Shown here in pieces: positions 5,731 to 6,162 of a DNA stretch of 6,162 nucleotides (the first letter of the stretch is position 1; each line of letters opens with the position of its first letter). A program made the translations under genes and the position numbers. The notes under the pieces were generated by a model that was not told the origin of the DNA, did not search any database, and was given only the letters and a program-made list of their open reading frames with translations. This stretch comes from an uncultured Polymorphobacter sp. (GTDB lineage: Bacteria > Pseudomonadota > Alphaproteobacteria > Sphingomonadales > Sphingomonadaceae): assembly GCA_937871645.1 (NCBI GenBank), contig CALMPZ010000279.1, positions 1 to 6,162 of the forward strand. Reading direction: 5' to 3'.

Positions 5731-6162
5731 ATGAATGATGCTCCCTTGCTGCTGGTGCTTGACGAGGGCACCACGTCCACCCGTGCCATCGCATTCGACC
5801 TTGGCGGCGGCATTGTCGCACAGGCCGGACACGCGTTGACGCAACACTATCCGCAGCCCGGCTGGGTCGAACATGACGCTGCCGAAATCTGGAACCATTC
5901 GCTCGCTGCCTTGAAGGCCGTGGTCGCCGAAGTCGGGGCCGGGCGCATCGCAGCCATCGGCATCACCAACCAGCGCGAAACCATCGTGTTCTGGGACCGC
6001 TCGACCGGCGAACCGGTTGCACCGGCAATTGTCTGGCAGGACCGGCGCAGCGCCGACCTGTGCGACAGGCTGCGCGCCGAGGGCCGCGAACCCGCGGTGC
6101 AGGCGACCACCGGGCTGCTGCTCGACCCGTATTTTTCGGCATCCAAAATTGCCTGGGCACTG
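5731..6162 (+). CDS. glpK: Glycerol kinase, N-terminal 144 residues (3' end outside window)
   Basis: This cytoplasmic enzyme phosphorylates glycerol with ATP to glycerol-3-phosphate, the substrate of the neighbouring GlpD. The visible 144 codons are the first part of the FGGY N-terminal domain, which normally belongs to a protein of about 500 residues. VLDEGTTSTRAI (9-20) is the first phosphate-binding motif. PGWVEHD (43-49) and GITNQRET (77-84) follow, the latter with the glycerol-binding R82-E83. W102 in AIVWQDRR and Y134 in DPYFS match the other E. coli glycerol contacts W103 and Y135. E12 replaces the glutamine of the common DQGTTS form. The ATG at 5731 is the only plausible start, with AGGA at 5720-5723. 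No transporter (glpF) or regulator (glpR) is visible; they could lie downstream. Confidence 0.96.
   Translation, partial: MNDAPLLLVLDEGTTSTRAIAFDLGGGIVAQAGHALTQHYPQPGWVEHDAAEIWNHSLAALKAVVAEVGAGRIAAIGITNQRETIVFWDRSTGEPVAPAIVWQDRRSADLCDRLRAEGREPAVQATTGLLLDPYFSASKIAWAL

Noticed and set aside
5692..5898. Longer GlpD start at 5898, or the in-frame ATG 7 codons upstream of 5691
   Set aside because: The extension overlaps glpK coding sequence, has no family similarity, and the upstream ATG lacks a ribosome site. AGGA fits the ATG at 5691.

Overview
The window reads as ordinary chromosomal metabolism from a GC-rich alphaproteobacterium. Strong third-position G/C bias and the overall look of the proteins fit a sphingomonad-like genome, but that placement is an inference made without a database search. 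I see no tRNA, rRNA, CRISPR array, insertion sequence, phage gene or other mobile element. No gene-free stretch exceeds 300 bases; the longest is about 210.

Layout. Positions 1-1085 (minus) hold a type III (alanine-racemase fold) PLP ornithine/basic amino acid decarboxylase. Its C-terminal end runs off the left edge, and it starts at TTG behind a strong GGAGGT. Positions 1086-1297 form a 212-bp AT-richer divergent control region with a good sigma-70-like promoter for the decarboxylase and a leader that can fold over the decarboxylase ribosome binding site. Positions 1298-2266 (plus) hold a short, ACT-less threonine/serine dehydratase that also carries serine-racemase-type residues. Positions 2267-2409 form a gap with a possible promoter and a 10-bp hairpin. 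Positions 2410-4134 (plus) encode an exported amidohydrolase of the YtcJ-like Amidohydrolase_3 family with unknown substrate. Positions 4153-5691 (minus) encode glycerol-3-phosphate dehydrogenase GlpD, converging on the amidohydrolase with 17-18 bp between them and no visible terminator. Positions 5731-6162 (plus) hold the start of glycerol kinase GlpK, which continues past the right edge.

How they fit. GlpK and GlpD are consecutive steps of glycerol use (glycerol to glycerol-3-phosphate to dihydroxyacetone phosphate). They are arranged head to head with only 39 bp between start codons, so their promoters must overlap each other's genes or the two leaders. The decarboxylase (ornithine to putrescine) and the dehydratase are divergent neighbours that may share control DNA, but nothing shows a common pathway. 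The amidohydrolase has no evident functional link to either side. I found no convincing new multi-gene system. The most interesting signal is the putative Shine-Dalgarno-masking leader of the decarboxylase.
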